In this document: in pieces, positions 35,857-44,831 of the stretch
How positions within the stretch are numbered: the first letter of the stretch is position 1
Layout: the number at the start of each line of letters is the position of its first letter
From: Methanoculleus sp. UBA430
GTDB lineage: Archaea > Halobacteriota > Methanomicrobia > Methanomicrobiales > Methanoculleaceae
DNA: 64,000 nucleotides
Assembly (NCBI RefSeq): GCF_002506585.1
Contig: NZ_DAXW01000002.1
Location: forward strand, 31,678 to 95,677
Direction of reading: 5' to 3'
Translations under genes and position numbers: made by a program
Notes under the pieces: generated by a model
Databases searched by the model: none
What the model was told of the DNA's origin: nothing
What the model saw: the letters and a program-made list of their open reading frames with translations, nothing else

Positions 35857-36324
35857 CTAGTCCTGCCGGAGGTTCCCACGCATAACCGCACCGGCAGCCC
35901 CACCGGCGGCCCCGAAGAGAGGGAACAATAATCCCAGCGCGACCGTTGCCATCCCCGCGAGCCCGGCGACGAACCCCGTGCCGGAAGAAGCAGTCCAGAG
36001 TAGTGGGATAGAAAAGAGACCGGTCCCGAAGAGCGCCGTGACAAGCCCGGCCTCGAGACCGTCCTCCGGCCTGCTGCCGGCAGCGTACCCCGCGATAACG
36101 CCGCCGACGAGCGGAGAAACTACAATCAGCGGGCCGAGAAAACCAAATATAAGAGTCGAACCGGCGATGATGGCCGTGCCGGCACCGATCCTGAGCCACC
36201 GGGTCCGCTCGCCCGCCCCGGCCGCGCCCCTCCGGATACCGTTTCCCGCCGCATCCCCGGCTGCCCCGCCGATGGCGCTGTAGGGAAGGAGGAGTGCAGT
36301 GAGGACGAGAGTGTAGAAGATCAA
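35857..36324 (-). CDS. Small glycine-rich membrane protein (DUF5518-like)
   Basis: This 155-residue protein has four or five hydrophobic segments rich in Gly and Ala, including FGFLGPLIVVSPLVGGVIAG then YAAGSRPEDGLEAGLVTALF. The PLVGGVIAGY...DGLEAG pattern resembles DUF5518-type archaeal membrane proteins; function unknown. No ATG is available near the N-terminus. A TTG at 36324 overlaps the stop of the upstream frame as TTGA, a layout matching the coupled genes elsewhere in the window, so I take it as the start. Confidence 0.6.
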   Translation of the reverse strand: MIFYTLVLTALLLPYSAIGGAAGDAAGNGIRRGAAGAGERTRWLRIGAGTAIIAGSTLIFGFLGPLIVVSPLVGGVIAGYAAGSRPEDGLEAGLVTALFGTGLFSIPLLWTASSGTGFVAGLAGMATVALGLLFPLFGAAGGAAGAVMRGNLRQD

Positions 36325-36610
36325 GGTCGTCCGGAACGGGGATACTGAGGTCTGCTCTCGACGAGACTCATGAGGGTTGTGGCGGAGGCCACGATGAGGG
36401 CCACGACTGCCCCGCATATGGCGCCGGTGATGGCGCCGTCCTTCGCCGTGCTCCGGGTGAAGAGTCCGGCGATGAGCCCCCGCCAAAGAGGAACGCCACC
36501 GTCATCACCGGATCCGGGTGGATCTCCACGCGACCGAGGAGGAAGACCGCACCGATCGCCAGTGCCCCCACAACCGCCCCGGAGAAACGGCAGGCGTTTG
36601 ACGATACCAT
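36321..36610 (-). pseudogene. Frameshifted DUF5518-like membrane protein
   Basis: Two minus-strand frames join into one plausible protein. The first starts at 36610 (MVSSNACRFSGAVVGALAIG, then VEIHPDPVMTVAFLFGG). The second continues GLIAGLFTRSTAKDGAITGA and ICGAVVALIVASATTLMSLV to the stop at 36321. They are separated by a shift in a run of five G (complement of CCCCC at about 36478-36482). The result is related to its downstream neighbour. It may be a pseudogene, a programmed slip, or a sequencing error. Confidence 0.55.
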
Positions 36611-36736
36611 CCGGGAATCGCATCTCGGCGCACGATGCTGTTCTGGTTTGCCCCGGCCGCCGGTGCGCAGGTATTATACACGAGGAGCGTATGGAATTGC
36701 AACGGAGCCGTCGCTCCTTAAGCGGACCCGTATACC

Positions 36737-38569
36737 ATGAGCATCACAGACTACTGCCGGCGAACCGTCGCCTTCACCCGGGATATCATGCGGCAGCCGG
36801 CGAAGGTCGACAGGGACCTCCAGTTCTCCGACCTCGTCTTCTTCCTCCGGTTCGCCCGGCCGATCTGGAGCGTGGGCGTGCTGGCGCTCGTAGCGACGGC
36901 GCTCGTCTCCGCCGCAAAGACCGTTCTCCCACTCAGCATCAAGTTCCTCATCGACAACATCCTCCTCGGGGAGACCCCGCTCCCCGATACTCTCCTCGCG
37001 GAAGCCGGTGGGATCCTCTCGTCGCTCAACATCCTCACCGTCGCCCTCCTCGCGCTCGGACTTTTTACCGGCGGCATGGATCTCGCCCGAAACTATTGGA
37101 CTGCCCGGTTCCGAGAAGGCTACGCCTTCAATCTCCAGACCACCCTCGTCGAGCATGTCCTGAGTTTCCCGCTCTCCTACTTCAAGTCGCGGCAGACCGG
37201 TTACATCATGTCCCGCCTCTCCGACGACGTCCAGATCCTGCAGTACACCTTCTCCCAGTACCTCCCCCAGATCATCGCAAACGCCCTCTACGTCGCCTTC
37301 ACCCTCGTCATCCTCTTCATCCTGAACCTCAGGCTGACCCTTGTCGTCATCGCCTTCATCCCCCTTTACCTGCTGGTCAACGCTGTCTTCATCCGAAGGA
37401 TCCGCGCCGCCACCCACCAGGAACGCGAGCGGCAGGCCTATGTCTCGCGGGACCTCCAGGAGGTGATCTCCGGCATCGATACCGTGAAATCGCACGCCGC
37501 GGAGGACCGGGAGGTGCGCAAGGTCTCCGGGACGCTCCGGAACATGGTCAATGCCCGGATCCGGAACACGATGCTCTCGGCGCTCTCGGAGTATTTCAGG
37601 ATCGGCACGATGTCGCTCATGTTGATCGCAGCCTTCTGGTTCGGCGGGAACGAGGTGCTCGCCGGCGGTATGACCGTTGGCGACTTTGTCGCGTTCGCGG
37701 TCTACATCGTGACGTTCGCCCCCACCGTCAACACCTTCTTCGCCTTTCCTGTCGTCATGCAGCCCGCGCTCACGTCCGCCGGCCGCCTGCGCGAACTCTT
37801 CCGGATGAGCGGCGAGGCGGGGACCGCCCCCGGCACCGGGGGGATTGCGCCCGCCGACGTGCAGGGCCTGATTGAGTTCTCCGGCGTCTGGTTCGGCTAT
37901 GCTGAGTCGGACCCGGTCATCCGGGACGCAACTTTCGTCGCCCGTCCCGGCGAGACGGTCGCCGTCGTCGGGAGAACCGGCGTGGGGAAGACGACGCTGA
38001 TCAACCTGATTCTCCGGGCATTTATGCCGCAGCGCGGCACGATCACGCTTGATAAGCGCGACCTCTCATCGCTCGACCCCCGGTGGCTGCGACGGCAGGT
38101 ATCGCTCGTCTCGCAGGACCTCTTTCTCTTCCACACCACCATCGAGGAGAACATCCGTTACAGCAAGCCTGACGCGACCTTCGAGGAGGTGATAGGGGCT
38201 GCACGGAAGGCGCAGATCCACGAGGATATCATGCAGTTCTCCGAGGGCTACGGGACGATCGTCGGGGATCGCGGGACCCAGCTCTCCGTCGGCCAGCGGC
38301 AACGGGTCGCCATCGCCCGCGCGTTCCTGAAAGACGCGCCCATCCTTATCCTCGACGAGCCCACATCGGCGCTGGACCTGCAAACCGAGGACCGGATCCG
38401 GCAGATACTCCGGGTGCTGACCCGGGGCCGGACGACCATCCTCATCTCCCACCGTCCATCGCTCCTGGAACTTGCCGACCGCGTCCTCACGATCGAGGGC
38501 GGACGGGTGCGGGAGTGTCGGGGAGCCGCAGACGGGATCGACCCCGGGTCCCGACCGGTCGCCCCCTGA
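36737..38569 (+). CDS. ABC exporter, fused permease and ATPase (MsbA-like)
   Basis: This 610-residue half-transporter has an N-terminal six-helix ABC transmembrane domain (for example PIWSVGVLALVATALVSAAK) with the intracellular YIMSRLSDDV block, and a C-terminal nucleotide-binding domain: Walker A GRTGVGKTTLINL, signature LSVGQRQRVAIARAF, Walker B ILILDEPTSALD and the switch His in ILISHRPSLL. It likely works as a homodimer exporting a lipid, drug or peptide; the substrate is unknown. Confidence 0.94.
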   Translation: MSITDYCRRTVAFTRDIMRQPAKVDRDLQFSDLVFFLRFARPIWSVGVLALVATALVSAAKTVLPLSIKFLIDNILLGETPLPDTLLAEAGGILSSLNILTVALLALGLFTGGMDLARNYWTARFREGYAFNLQTTLVEHVLSFPLSYFKSRQTGYIMSRLSDDVQILQYTFSQYLPQIIANALYVAFTLVILFILNLRLTLVVIAFIPLYLLVNAVFIRRIRAATHQERERQAYVSRDLQEVISGIDTVKSHAAEDREVRKVSGTLRNMVNARIRNTMLSALSEYFRIGTMSLMLIAAFWFGGNEVLAGGMTVGDFVAFAVYIVTFAPTVNTFFAFPVVMQPALTSAGRLRELFRMSGEAGTAPGTGGIAPADVQGLIEFSGVWFGYAESDPVIRDATFVARPGETVAVVGRTGVGKTTLINLILRAFMPQRGTITLDKRDLSSLDPRWLRRQVSLVSQDLFLFHTTIEENIRYSKPDATFEEVIGAARKAQIHEDIMQFSEGYGTIVGDRGTQLSVGQRQRVAIARAFLKDAPILILDEPTSALDLQTEDRIRQILRVLTRGRTTILISHRPSLLELADRVLTIEGGRVRECRGAADGIDPGSRPVAP

Positions 38570-38619
38570 TCTCGACCGCAGGCCGATGGAGTGTGCCGCC
38601 GCATTCCGTTCCACGCCGG

Positions 38620-38811
38620 CTACCCGACCGGGTGACCCACGGCACGGAGGACGGCGAGAATGATGAAGTAGCCGACGACGGTCCCGATGAGCATCGAAGC
38701 GACGGCAGCGAGGCTGCTCTGCCAGTGCATGCGGCTCCACCAGCCTGCTGCACTGCCAATGAGGAAGGATGCGAAGATGATGAGGAGTTCCCGTCTCTCG
38801 AGCGTTGCCAT
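38620..38811 (-). CDS. Small two-helix membrane protein
   Basis: This 63-residue protein, MATLERRELLIIFASFLIGS then LAAVASMLIGTVVGYFIILA, has two predicted membrane segments separated by a short loop (WWSRMHWQSS). No family is recognised. It is convergent with the ABC exporter gene and divergent from the YdjM-like gene. Confidence 0.6.
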   Translation of the reverse strand: MATLERRELLIIFASFLIGSAAGWWSRMHWQSSLAAVASMLIGTVVGYFIILAVLRAVGHPVG

Positions 38812-38907
38812 GTTGATGGGGAACTATCGGTCTTCGCCGGCCATAATCGTTTGCGCATACGCCCGCACCGCAGGGTTATATGCCGGCAGGCGTCAATTCC
38901 ATGATGG

Positions 38908-39606
38908 ATGTTCATCGCCTGCCACCTCCTCTTCGGCCTCGTCCTCGGGCTCGCGCTTGCCAGGCACCTGGGCGATCGGCGGCTCATCGGCTTCTCCGCC
39001 CTCGGGGCCGTCCTTCCCGACCTGATCGACAAACCAGTGGGCCACATCCTGCTCGCGGATTCTCTCGACTCCGGCCGGATATTCGCGCACGGGCTGCTCT
39101 TCCTCGTGCTCCTCCTCGCTCTCGGCATCGCCGTCGAGCGGCGACAGGGGTCGTTTGCACTCCTCGCCGTCGCAGCGGGCGGGCTCTCCCACCAGGTCCT
39201 CGACACGATGTGGACATTACCCGTCACCTGGTGCTTCCCGCTCCTCGGTCCGTATCAGCCCTACGAGTACACCAACTACTTCGGCAACGCCTTGCTTGCA
39301 GAGGCTTCGTCGCTCTCGGAGTGGGTCTTTCTTTTCGCATCGGCCGGCATCGCCCTCACCGCCTGCTGGAATCCCCGGCCGGACCTTCTTCCGGCCGCTC
39401 GCAAACTCGTCAGCGTCTCCATTCCGCTCCTCGGCCTCCTCGCCCTTGCCTCCCTCTACGCCTGGGCGGCCGGCCTCCCGGAGAGCATCCTTATGACAGG
39501 GGGCGGGCCGGAGGATTGCCTGATGCTTGGACTGGTGGGTGCCGTCGGGGTCGCCGGGACGCTCAGGTACCGGGACCTCCTGAACGCCGGGCAGAGCCGT
39601 CAGTGA
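38908..39606 (+). CDS. YdjM-like (DUF457) membrane-bound metal-dependent hydrolase homolog
   Basis: This 232-residue membrane protein begins MFIACHLLFGLVLGLALARH and has GFSALGAVLPDLIDKPVGH, then GRIFAHGLLFLVLLL and AAGGLSHQVLDTMW. The His and Asp positions (H in ACHL, LPDLIDK, AHG, SHQVLD) match the DUF457/YdjM family. Function is unproven. The 3' end overlaps the archaellin gene on the other strand by 7 bp. Confidence 0.8.
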   Translation: MFIACHLLFGLVLGLALARHLGDRRLIGFSALGAVLPDLIDKPVGHILLADSLDSGRIFAHGLLFLVLLLALGIAVERRQGSFALLAVAAGGLSHQVLDTMWTLPVTWCFPLLGPYQPYEYTNYFGNALLAEASSLSEWVFLFASAGIALTACWNPRPDLLPAARKLVSVSIPLLGLLALASLYAWAAGLPESILMTGGGPEDCLMLGLVGAVGVAGTLRYRDLLNAGQSRQ

Positions 39607-40199
39607 AGAGACGTGATCGTAGTGATGCAGCCCGGGACGGTTCTCTCCACACGGAGCGCCGCCCTCCCCGCCGGTTTGATCTCGACGACAAACGATCCGT
39701 ATGGAGCGCAGTCGGTCAGGGTCTGCGGCGCGATGTTCAAGAAACACTCTTCCCCGGCTTCGAGAAGGAGGTCGCAGTCGCTGTTCAATTGTTCCTGGAT
39801 ACTCCAGAACCCGCTCTTGGGAGCCCTGGTAACAAGAGGTTCGCTCTGCGTGAGTAGCCCCTTATGCCGGGGACCGACGATACGGACAGAGACCGTGGTC
39901 ATATCGATCGGCTCGCCGCCGGCGGTGAGTCTGACCGGAATGATGATGGATTCGATGTAGTTGTGACTCTTGCTGATGCCGTAGACGTTTCCGGTCACCA
40001 TGCAACTTGACCCGGCCTGTCCGACACCCTGATGAACAACCGACTGACCCTGCTGTGCAGAGAAGAACCCTGCCTGCAGAACGACAAAGGCAAAGACCGA
40101 TGCAACGACGACAAATGCAATGAGGACGATTGCCGCTTCCAGGCCGGTGAACCCGGCATCAGACAGGCCAGACGTATCAGAAGATCTCGAAGTGAACAT
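39600..40199 (-). CDS. Archaellin (archaeal flagellin)-like protein 1
   Basis: This 199-residue secreted filament protein has a class III signal ending before the conserved FTGLEAAIVLIAFVVVASVF, the archaellin N-terminal helix cleaved by the FlaK/PibD peptidase. The rest is beta-rich (VYGISKSHNYIESIIIPVRL and following). The ATG at 40199 lies inside the upstream archaellin gene, so the two overlap by 23 bp. Other archaellum motor genes are not in this window. Confidence 0.9.
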   Translation of the reverse strand: MFTSRSSDTSGLSDAGFTGLEAAIVLIAFVVVASVFAFVVLQAGFFSAQQGQSVVHQGVGQAGSSCMVTGNVYGISKSHNYIESIIIPVRLTAGGEPIDMTTVSVRIVGPRHKGLLTQSEPLVTRAPKSGFWSIQEQLNSDCDLLLEAGEECFLNIAPQTLTDCAPYGSFVVEIKPAGRAALRVERTVPGCITTITSLH

Positions 40200-40734
40200 T
40201 CGTCTCAATGCCCGTGGGAATTGTTCTGGTCAGTGAAGCGGTCGCCCCTCCCGCGGCGGTCATCTCGATGGTGAACGTATCACCAGGCCGGATGCCTGCA
40301 CTATCGACCTTAAGGTTCACCGTGACGACCTCCCCTGCCTCCAGGAAGTCTCCGGCATCTTTTTGATACCGCCAGTTTTCGGTGACGCGGGTATCGCCGG
40401 GGGAGAACGTGACGAGGGTCTCCTTTGTGGCGATGGTGTAGGTCATGCTCCCCATATCGACCGCGGCGAGATCGGTCGCGGTCTCAAGGTCGAACTCCAC
40501 AGTATCGAGCACGCTTGATGAGTTCAGTCTGGCGATGACCACGTATCCCGGTCGGAGAGCGGACCCGGCTTCTTCGAGGGCGGCATGCATCACTTCCTGG
40601 TTCTTCTGCGCTGTAATCATGCCCATCCCGAGAACGATGTAGGCAAAGACCGATGCAACGACAACAAAGGCGATGAAGATGATGGCCGCCTCAAGTCCCG
40701 TGAAAGCCCGATCGTCCCTCTCCTCCCGTAGCAT
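40177..40734 (-). CDS. Archaellin (archaeal flagellin)-like protein 2
   Basis: This 185-residue paralog carries DDRAFTGLEAAIIFIAFVVV at the N-terminus, nearly the same helix as its neighbour, then a variable beta domain (VEFDLETATDLAAVDMGSMT and following). I chose the ATG at 40734 because the TATA box at 40762-40771 would initiate at about 40741; a start at 40761 would lie upstream of that. It is the first gene of the two-archaellin unit. Confidence 0.92.
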   Translation of the reverse strand: MLREERDDRAFTGLEAAIIFIAFVVVASVFAYIVLGMGMITAQKNQEVMHAALEEAGSALRPGYVVIARLNSSSVLDTVEFDLETATDLAAVDMGSMTYTIATKETLVTFSPGDTRVTENWRYQKDAGDFLEAGEVVTVNLKVDSAGIRPGDTFTIEMTAAGGATASLTRTIPTGIETNVHFEIF

Positions 40735-40775
40735 ACTGATCGCACGTTTGTCACACTCCAATTAAAATATACTGA
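40735..40775 (-). promoter_or_regulatory. Archaellin promoter
   Basis: Read on the minus strand, TATATTTTAA (40762-40771) is a clear TATA box about 25 bp from the expected start site near 40741. The leader would be about 7 nt, with no Shine-Dalgarno sequence. Confidence 0.5.
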
Positions 40776-40979
40776 TTTTTTCCGGGGTCGTATCGCCATA
40801 GGTGCCACCGGACCTTCTTCGGGCAGGGCGATTCCAGTGCGGGAAGCCGCCGATCACGGCGATCACTCGCCCGGCAGAGGAGCCCGCTTCGGGAAGTCAC
40901 GCCCGTCGACGCCGCGGGAACCGGAGATGGGCGTCCCCGGAGAACCTATTTATAGCAGGGCTTTTCATGAGGTACCAGA

Positions 40980-41867
40980 ATGCCGCCTGAACCACCCGCC
41001 GATCGCTTCATCTGTCCTGCCGGTCACCATACCGTCCCGCCGGATGTAAACCTCGCCCATCTATGGGTTATCCTCGCCCTCATTGGCGTTTATCTCCCGG
41101 TCATCAGCGGGAGTCTCCCTCACGTACTCGTTGCCCTGCCATTCATCTCAGGGCTCGCCATCGCTATTGTATTGCTCTTCGGCCTCGTGCTGAATTACAT
41201 CCACCCGGATATCCGGATCCTCCCTGTTGTCGCCTCTCTTGCGGCATCCAGCGTCATCACCGGTCTTATCGCAGGGTCCCGGCGTTGCGGCCTGCCGGAA
41301 GAAAGCCGTTGTACGGTCCCGTTCGGCACGTTCCTCACCGCGGGGCAGGAGGAGAGCTCGGGCAGCTCCGCGTCCCGGATCAACCGGGTCCTGGGTATCG
41401 TCCTCGTTGCCGCCCTCCTCGTGGCCATCGGGACGACGATCTTCATCGTCGTCGCCCCGGACGAGGGAGAGAGGTTCACCGAGTTCTACATCCTCGGGCC
41501 GAAGGGGACGGCAGCCGATTACCCGACGGAGTTCATGGCCGGAACGCCGCAGACGGTCATCATCGGGATCGGGAACCACGAGCATCAGGAGGTTACCTAC
41601 ACGGTGGAGACGTTTGCCGTGGAGAGCAGGCTTGATACCGCAAAGAACCAGTCGACGATCGTCTCGGCGACGCTGCTCGACCGATTCTCCGTCACGGTGC
41701 CCCATAACCAGACCGTAGAGCAACCCTACACCTTCCGGATCAGTGACCCGGATACGGACAGGATCGAGTTCCTCCTCTTCAAAGAGACGCCGCCCGATGA
41801 GATCCCGGTGAACAACCTCACCGATGCAAGTTACCGCAATCTGCGCCTCTGGCTGCGGGTGCACTGA
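40980..41867 (+). CDS. DUF1616 membrane protein with internal deletion
   Basis: This 295-residue protein begins with hydrophobic segments (AHLWVILALIGVYLPVISGS and LAIAIVLLFGLVLNYIH), has another after ~residue 135, and ends with an extracellular domain carrying the DUF1616 signature FTEFYILGPKGTAADYP. Compared with the family as I recall it, ALPFISGLAIAIVLLFGLVL looks like a join that lacks the usual FLPGYAL segment and one helix pair. It may be functional but shortened. Related proteins occur in haloarchaeal and methanogen surface-glycan gene neighbourhoods. Confidence 0.75.
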   Translation: MPPEPPADRFICPAGHHTVPPDVNLAHLWVILALIGVYLPVISGSLPHVLVALPFISGLAIAIVLLFGLVLNYIHPDIRILPVVASLAASSVITGLIAGSRRCGLPEESRCTVPFGTFLTAGQEESSGSSASRINRVLGIVLVAALLVAIGTTIFIVVAPDEGERFTEFYILGPKGTAADYPTEFMAGTPQTVIIGIGNHEHQEVTYTVETFAVESRLDTAKNQSTIVSATLLDRFSVTVPHNQTVEQPYTFRISDPDTDRIEFLLFKETPPDEIPVNNLTDASYRNLRLWLRVH

Positions 41868-42004
41868 CGGCAGGCCGGGGAGAAGGGGTCGCCTGCATGC
41901 TGTTCTCAAGCGACCCCGATAACGCGGCCTCCGTGACGGGAGCGGGTCGCCGGATCGGAGAGTCGTCCCTGATGGACTGTAATTGCATGTACAACGAGTT
42001 TTTC

Positions 42005-42051
42005 CAAATATTTATCAATCCGGACGGCATACAGTTCTTCGAGGTACACAG
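42005..42051 (+). promoter_or_regulatory. Promoter of the secreted protein gene at 42052
   Basis: AAATATTTA (42006-42014) is a TATA-like box, with GAGGT (42041-42045) placed as a ribosome binding site about 6 nt before the ATG. Confidence 0.45.
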
Positions 42052-42546
42052 ATGAAACGCGGAATTGTGGTCGCCTCCCTCCTGGTTCTGGCGCTCATGA
42101 CTGTCCCTGTCGGGGCTTTCAGCGCAGACAACCTCCTGATAACCGTGGACGAGGATGGAAGCGCAGATATCACCTTTAACTACACTCTCTCGTGGATCGA
42201 GAGGATCGCCGTCTTCTTCAAGATCGCTGAGCCGGAGCAGGAACTGAAGTCCGCGCTCGAGGGGGCATGCGGGACACCGGTAACGGTGACTTCGGTCGAG
42301 AGCAACGCCGCTACATTCTCGATCCAGAGTTTTGCCAGGATCAAGAGCGCCGATGACGGGAACGTCTACTCGACGCCGGGACTCGACTTCACCGGAGCGC
42401 AGGAGGTGCTTGAAAGTTACTGGTTTGCACCGCTCGTCGATGCCGATTTCTCCCCGAACCTGACGTTGGTCCGGTTCCCGGACGGCCACGAGGAGACGTT
42501 CGAGAACCAGTTTGCTATCCCGGCCCTCTCCCACACGCTTCCGTGA
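42052..42546 (+). CDS. Secreted protein of unknown function, 164 residues
   Basis: The protein starts MKRGIVVASLLVLALMTVPV then GAFSADNLL, a Sec signal peptide with a likely cut after GAFS or SA. The mature part is acidic and beta-rich (ITVDEDGSADITFNYTLSWI). I do not recognise the family. It has no C-terminal sorting motif and no membrane anchor. The gene stands alone with its own promoter. Confidence 0.75.
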   Translation: MKRGIVVASLLVLALMTVPVGAFSADNLLITVDEDGSADITFNYTLSWIERIAVFFKIAEPEQELKSALEGACGTPVTVTSVESNAATFSIQSFARIKSADDGNVYSTPGLDFTGAQEVLESYWFAPLVDADFSPNLTLVRFPDGHEETFENQFAIPALSHTLP

Positions 42547-42804
42547 GCGGGACCTTACAATCCCTTCTTTTTCGTATACCATCTTACTGCGGGACCGTTA
42601 CCTGGATTCTGCAGTATAGGACCCTGTTTCGTGGCCCCGGGTGCTGGAGCCGGATCTTCCCCGGGCCCCCCTGGACCCAATACTCGCTCATGTTAGCACC
42701 TGACAACGGTGGCCTGCATGAAACGCCTGCTTCATCACGACGAAGGGGTGTTCCACCGGGGATCGTGTTCGACTGATGTCCTTTTTCAAAAAAGGGTGAT
42801 AGTA

Positions 42805-43107
42805 TTACTTTTTAGTTTCAAGCCGTTTCACCGAGTCAAGTGCCTCGTCTGAAGTAAGAATAGGTTCAAGACTATCCACGAGAATAAAGGGTGTCCAGTT
42901 TGAGGTTGCAGCCATAATTCCTTTCTCATCCCCGTCCCGGATCGAATAACCGTTGAAACTGGGAGAGATCCCCCATTCTGTCAGTGCACCCATCTTCATT
43001 TCAGCTTTCACTCGTTCGAGCAGCGTGTGCCAGAGCTTCATCCGCTCCTCCGGATTGGTGGGAATCAGTGCGGGATTAATGTGCCAGCTGGAATAGTATC
43101 TCGTCAT
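42805..43107 (-). CDS. Conserved hypothetical protein, 100 residues
   Basis: A soluble protein, MTRYYSSWHINPALIPTNPE then WHTLLERVKAEMKMGALTEW and DGDEKGIMAATSNWTPFILV. The pattern of a short strand, a Trp-rich helix, a GxYS/YAI strand and a final helix resembles small ferredoxin-like-fold proteins of unknown function in methanogens and other anaerobes. RBS-like GAGGTTTTGG precedes the ATG. Base composition is lower in GC than in neighbours. Confidence 0.65.
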   Translation of the reverse strand: MTRYYSSWHINPALIPTNPEERMKLWHTLLERVKAEMKMGALTEWGISPSFNGYSIRDGDEKGIMAATSNWTPFILVDSLEPILTSDEALDSVKRLETKK

Positions 43108-43140
43108 ACCAAAACCTCCTCATTTTTCATCGCTCTGCGG

Positions 43141-43335
43141 TCATCGCACGCTTAAAAAGGGGGACCAGATACACTTGTCCCGATAATTATTGCTATCTCT
43201 CAGAGCGGTGTTCACTGTAGACCATTGAGGTATGATAATTCTTTCGAGATGGAATTCAAGTACTTCGCTCAACTCTTCCCCTCTCTCGTTCAATTTACCA
43301 TCGCGTGGCCTTCTTTTTCCGAAACCCATTGCCAA
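43141..43335 (-). CDS. Doubtful short ORF
   Basis: A 62-64 codon frame starting at TTG 43335 or ATG 43329, containing KRRPRDGKLNERGEELSEVL and IIIPQWSTVNTALRD. No family is recognised and there is no clear RBS. It lies in a lower-GC patch together with the gene at 42805. It may be a remnant. Confidence 0.25.
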   Translation of the reverse strand: MAMGFGKRRPRDGKLNERGEELSEVLEFHLERIIIPQWSTVNTALRDSNNYRDKCIWSPFLSVR

Positions 43336-43590
43336 ACACAGTGATTCCTATCACCACTCACATCGATGCCCGGGTTGCCCCACAGATCATGAGTCAGAAG
43401 CAGTCAAATCGAACCACCCCACCTCCCAGGGGGCAGCCATAGCCGTGCCCGGAAGTTCCCCCGGGAACGCTTGCGAAGGGGAGTGGCTATGCCCTCGACG
43501 CGGCACCGTCCACCGCTGCCCGCCGCACGGGGCCGGAGAGCCGTGGTTCACCGGTTGCAGCCTTGCCAAAAAAAGAGGGGAGTCTTCCCC

Positions 43591-44829
43591 TTACTTGAAG
43601 ATGTCGAAGATCTGGTCGCTGCCGGTGTCGGAGAGACGCTTGCGTTCCGTCTGTTCCTCGACGAGCGCGAGGACCGGGAGCTCCATGTCCACACCCGGGG
43701 TGTGGCCGAACATCTGTTCCATGTCCGCCTGCAGGGCGTGCATGAAGAGCGCATTCGGGATATCCATCGCGCAGTTCTCCTCGCACTGGCCGCAGTTGAT
43801 GCACGAATCCGAGACGTGGGCGTAGCGGATCAGGTGGAACATGAAGGGCGGCGGGACCTGACCGGGCGTGACCAGGTAGGACTTCTTCGTGCTGCACTCG
43901 ACGCAGTAGCAGATCGGGCAGTTCTCGATGCAGGCGTAGCACTTGATGCACCGGGAAGTATCGTTCATGATCTTCTTTAAGCGGTCCTTCCCTTCGCCGA
44001 GTCCCTCGAAGTAGCGGGCCCGCCACTTGTCGCCGAGTTTCAGCATCGCGTTCTCGACCTTGCCGCGGATCTCGAGTGCCTTTGCGGGCACGGCGTCGGT
44101 CTTGACGGCTCCAGCCTGCACGGCACCGTTGAGGAGGTTTGCACCCTTCTCGGAGCAGACCTCGACGAACGTGGCCTTCCCGGCCTTATCGCCGATGACG
44201 CCCCAGTTGCCGCAGGCGAGGTCCGCCTGGCGCGGGACCTTCATCTTGCAGCGGCGGCAGTTGCTGCGGCGGCCGAAGCCCTCCTCCTCGAGCTCGTCCA
44301 TCGAGATGCCCTTGTGCTGGCCGTCTTTCGTGACGATGATGAACTGGCCCTTGTCGATCTCTTCCTTGACGACGTCGTCGGGGTCGACCCCGAACTTCTC
44401 GCGGATCATCTTCCGGGCAGCCACGGGGCTGACCGAGCCGCCACAGTTGAGCCCGATCATCAGGACGTTGTCCAGGTTGACCTGGTTGCGCTTCGCGAGC
44501 TCGTACAGGCCCATCGCGTCACAACCCTTGACCGGAACGGCGATCCGCATCTTCTCGGCGCCGTCAAGGTACTGCTTGACCAGCTTCGAGAGCAGGAGCG
44601 TCCCGCAGTGGAGCGAGCCGGCCGTCTGGGCGATCTCGGCGGGGTCGGTGATGAGCGTGGGGACAGCATCGTAAATATCCTGTCCCTTCTTGACGGCAAG
44701 GACAGCGTCCACCATGCCGGACTTAAGCGCGTGCGTCAGCAGAGCGGTGACCGCTCCGCCGCATTCGCCTCTCTCCTGGCAGGCGGCGTCGGCTGCCCAG
44801 GCGTAGAACGTGTCTCCTTTCGCTGCCAT
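43591..44829 (-). CDS. fdhB: Formate dehydrogenase beta subunit (F420-reducing), copy 1
   Basis: This 412-residue iron-sulfur flavoprotein passes electrons from formate oxidation to coenzyme F420. It has the FrhB/FdhB N- and C-terminal domains (TFYAWAADAACQERGECGGA; GLNCGGSVSPVAARKMIREK) and two [4Fe-4S] motifs, CIKCYACIENCPICYC and CINCGQCEENCAMDIP. It starts 2 bp after the fdhA stop. The C-terminal tail is longer than in copy 2 (383 residues), ending with KKSYLVTPGQVPPPF-type and TERKRLSDTG sequences. Confidence 0.96.
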   Translation of the reverse strand: MAAKGDTFYAWAADAACQERGECGGAVTALLTHALKSGMVDAVLAVKKGQDIYDAVPTLITDPAEIAQTAGSLHCGTLLLSKLVKQYLDGAEKMRIAVPVKGCDAMGLYELAKRNQVNLDNVLMIGLNCGGSVSPVAARKMIREKFGVDPDDVVKEEIDKGQFIIVTKDGQHKGISMDELEEEGFGRRSNCRRCKMKVPRQADLACGNWGVIGDKAGKATFVEVCSEKGANLLNGAVQAGAVKTDAVPAKALEIRGKVENAMLKLGDKWRARYFEGLGEGKDRLKKIMNDTSRCIKCYACIENCPICYCVECSTKKSYLVTPGQVPPPFMFHLIRYAHVSDSCINCGQCEENCAMDIPNALFMHALQADMEQMFGHTPGVDMELPVLALVEEQTERKRLSDTGSDQIFDIFK

Positions 44830-44831
44830 TT

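Noticed and set aside
36370..37875. Long plus-strand ORF overlapping the ABC exporter
   Set aside because: Same strand, wrong frame, Arg- and Pro-rich; the exporter frame has all ABC motifs.
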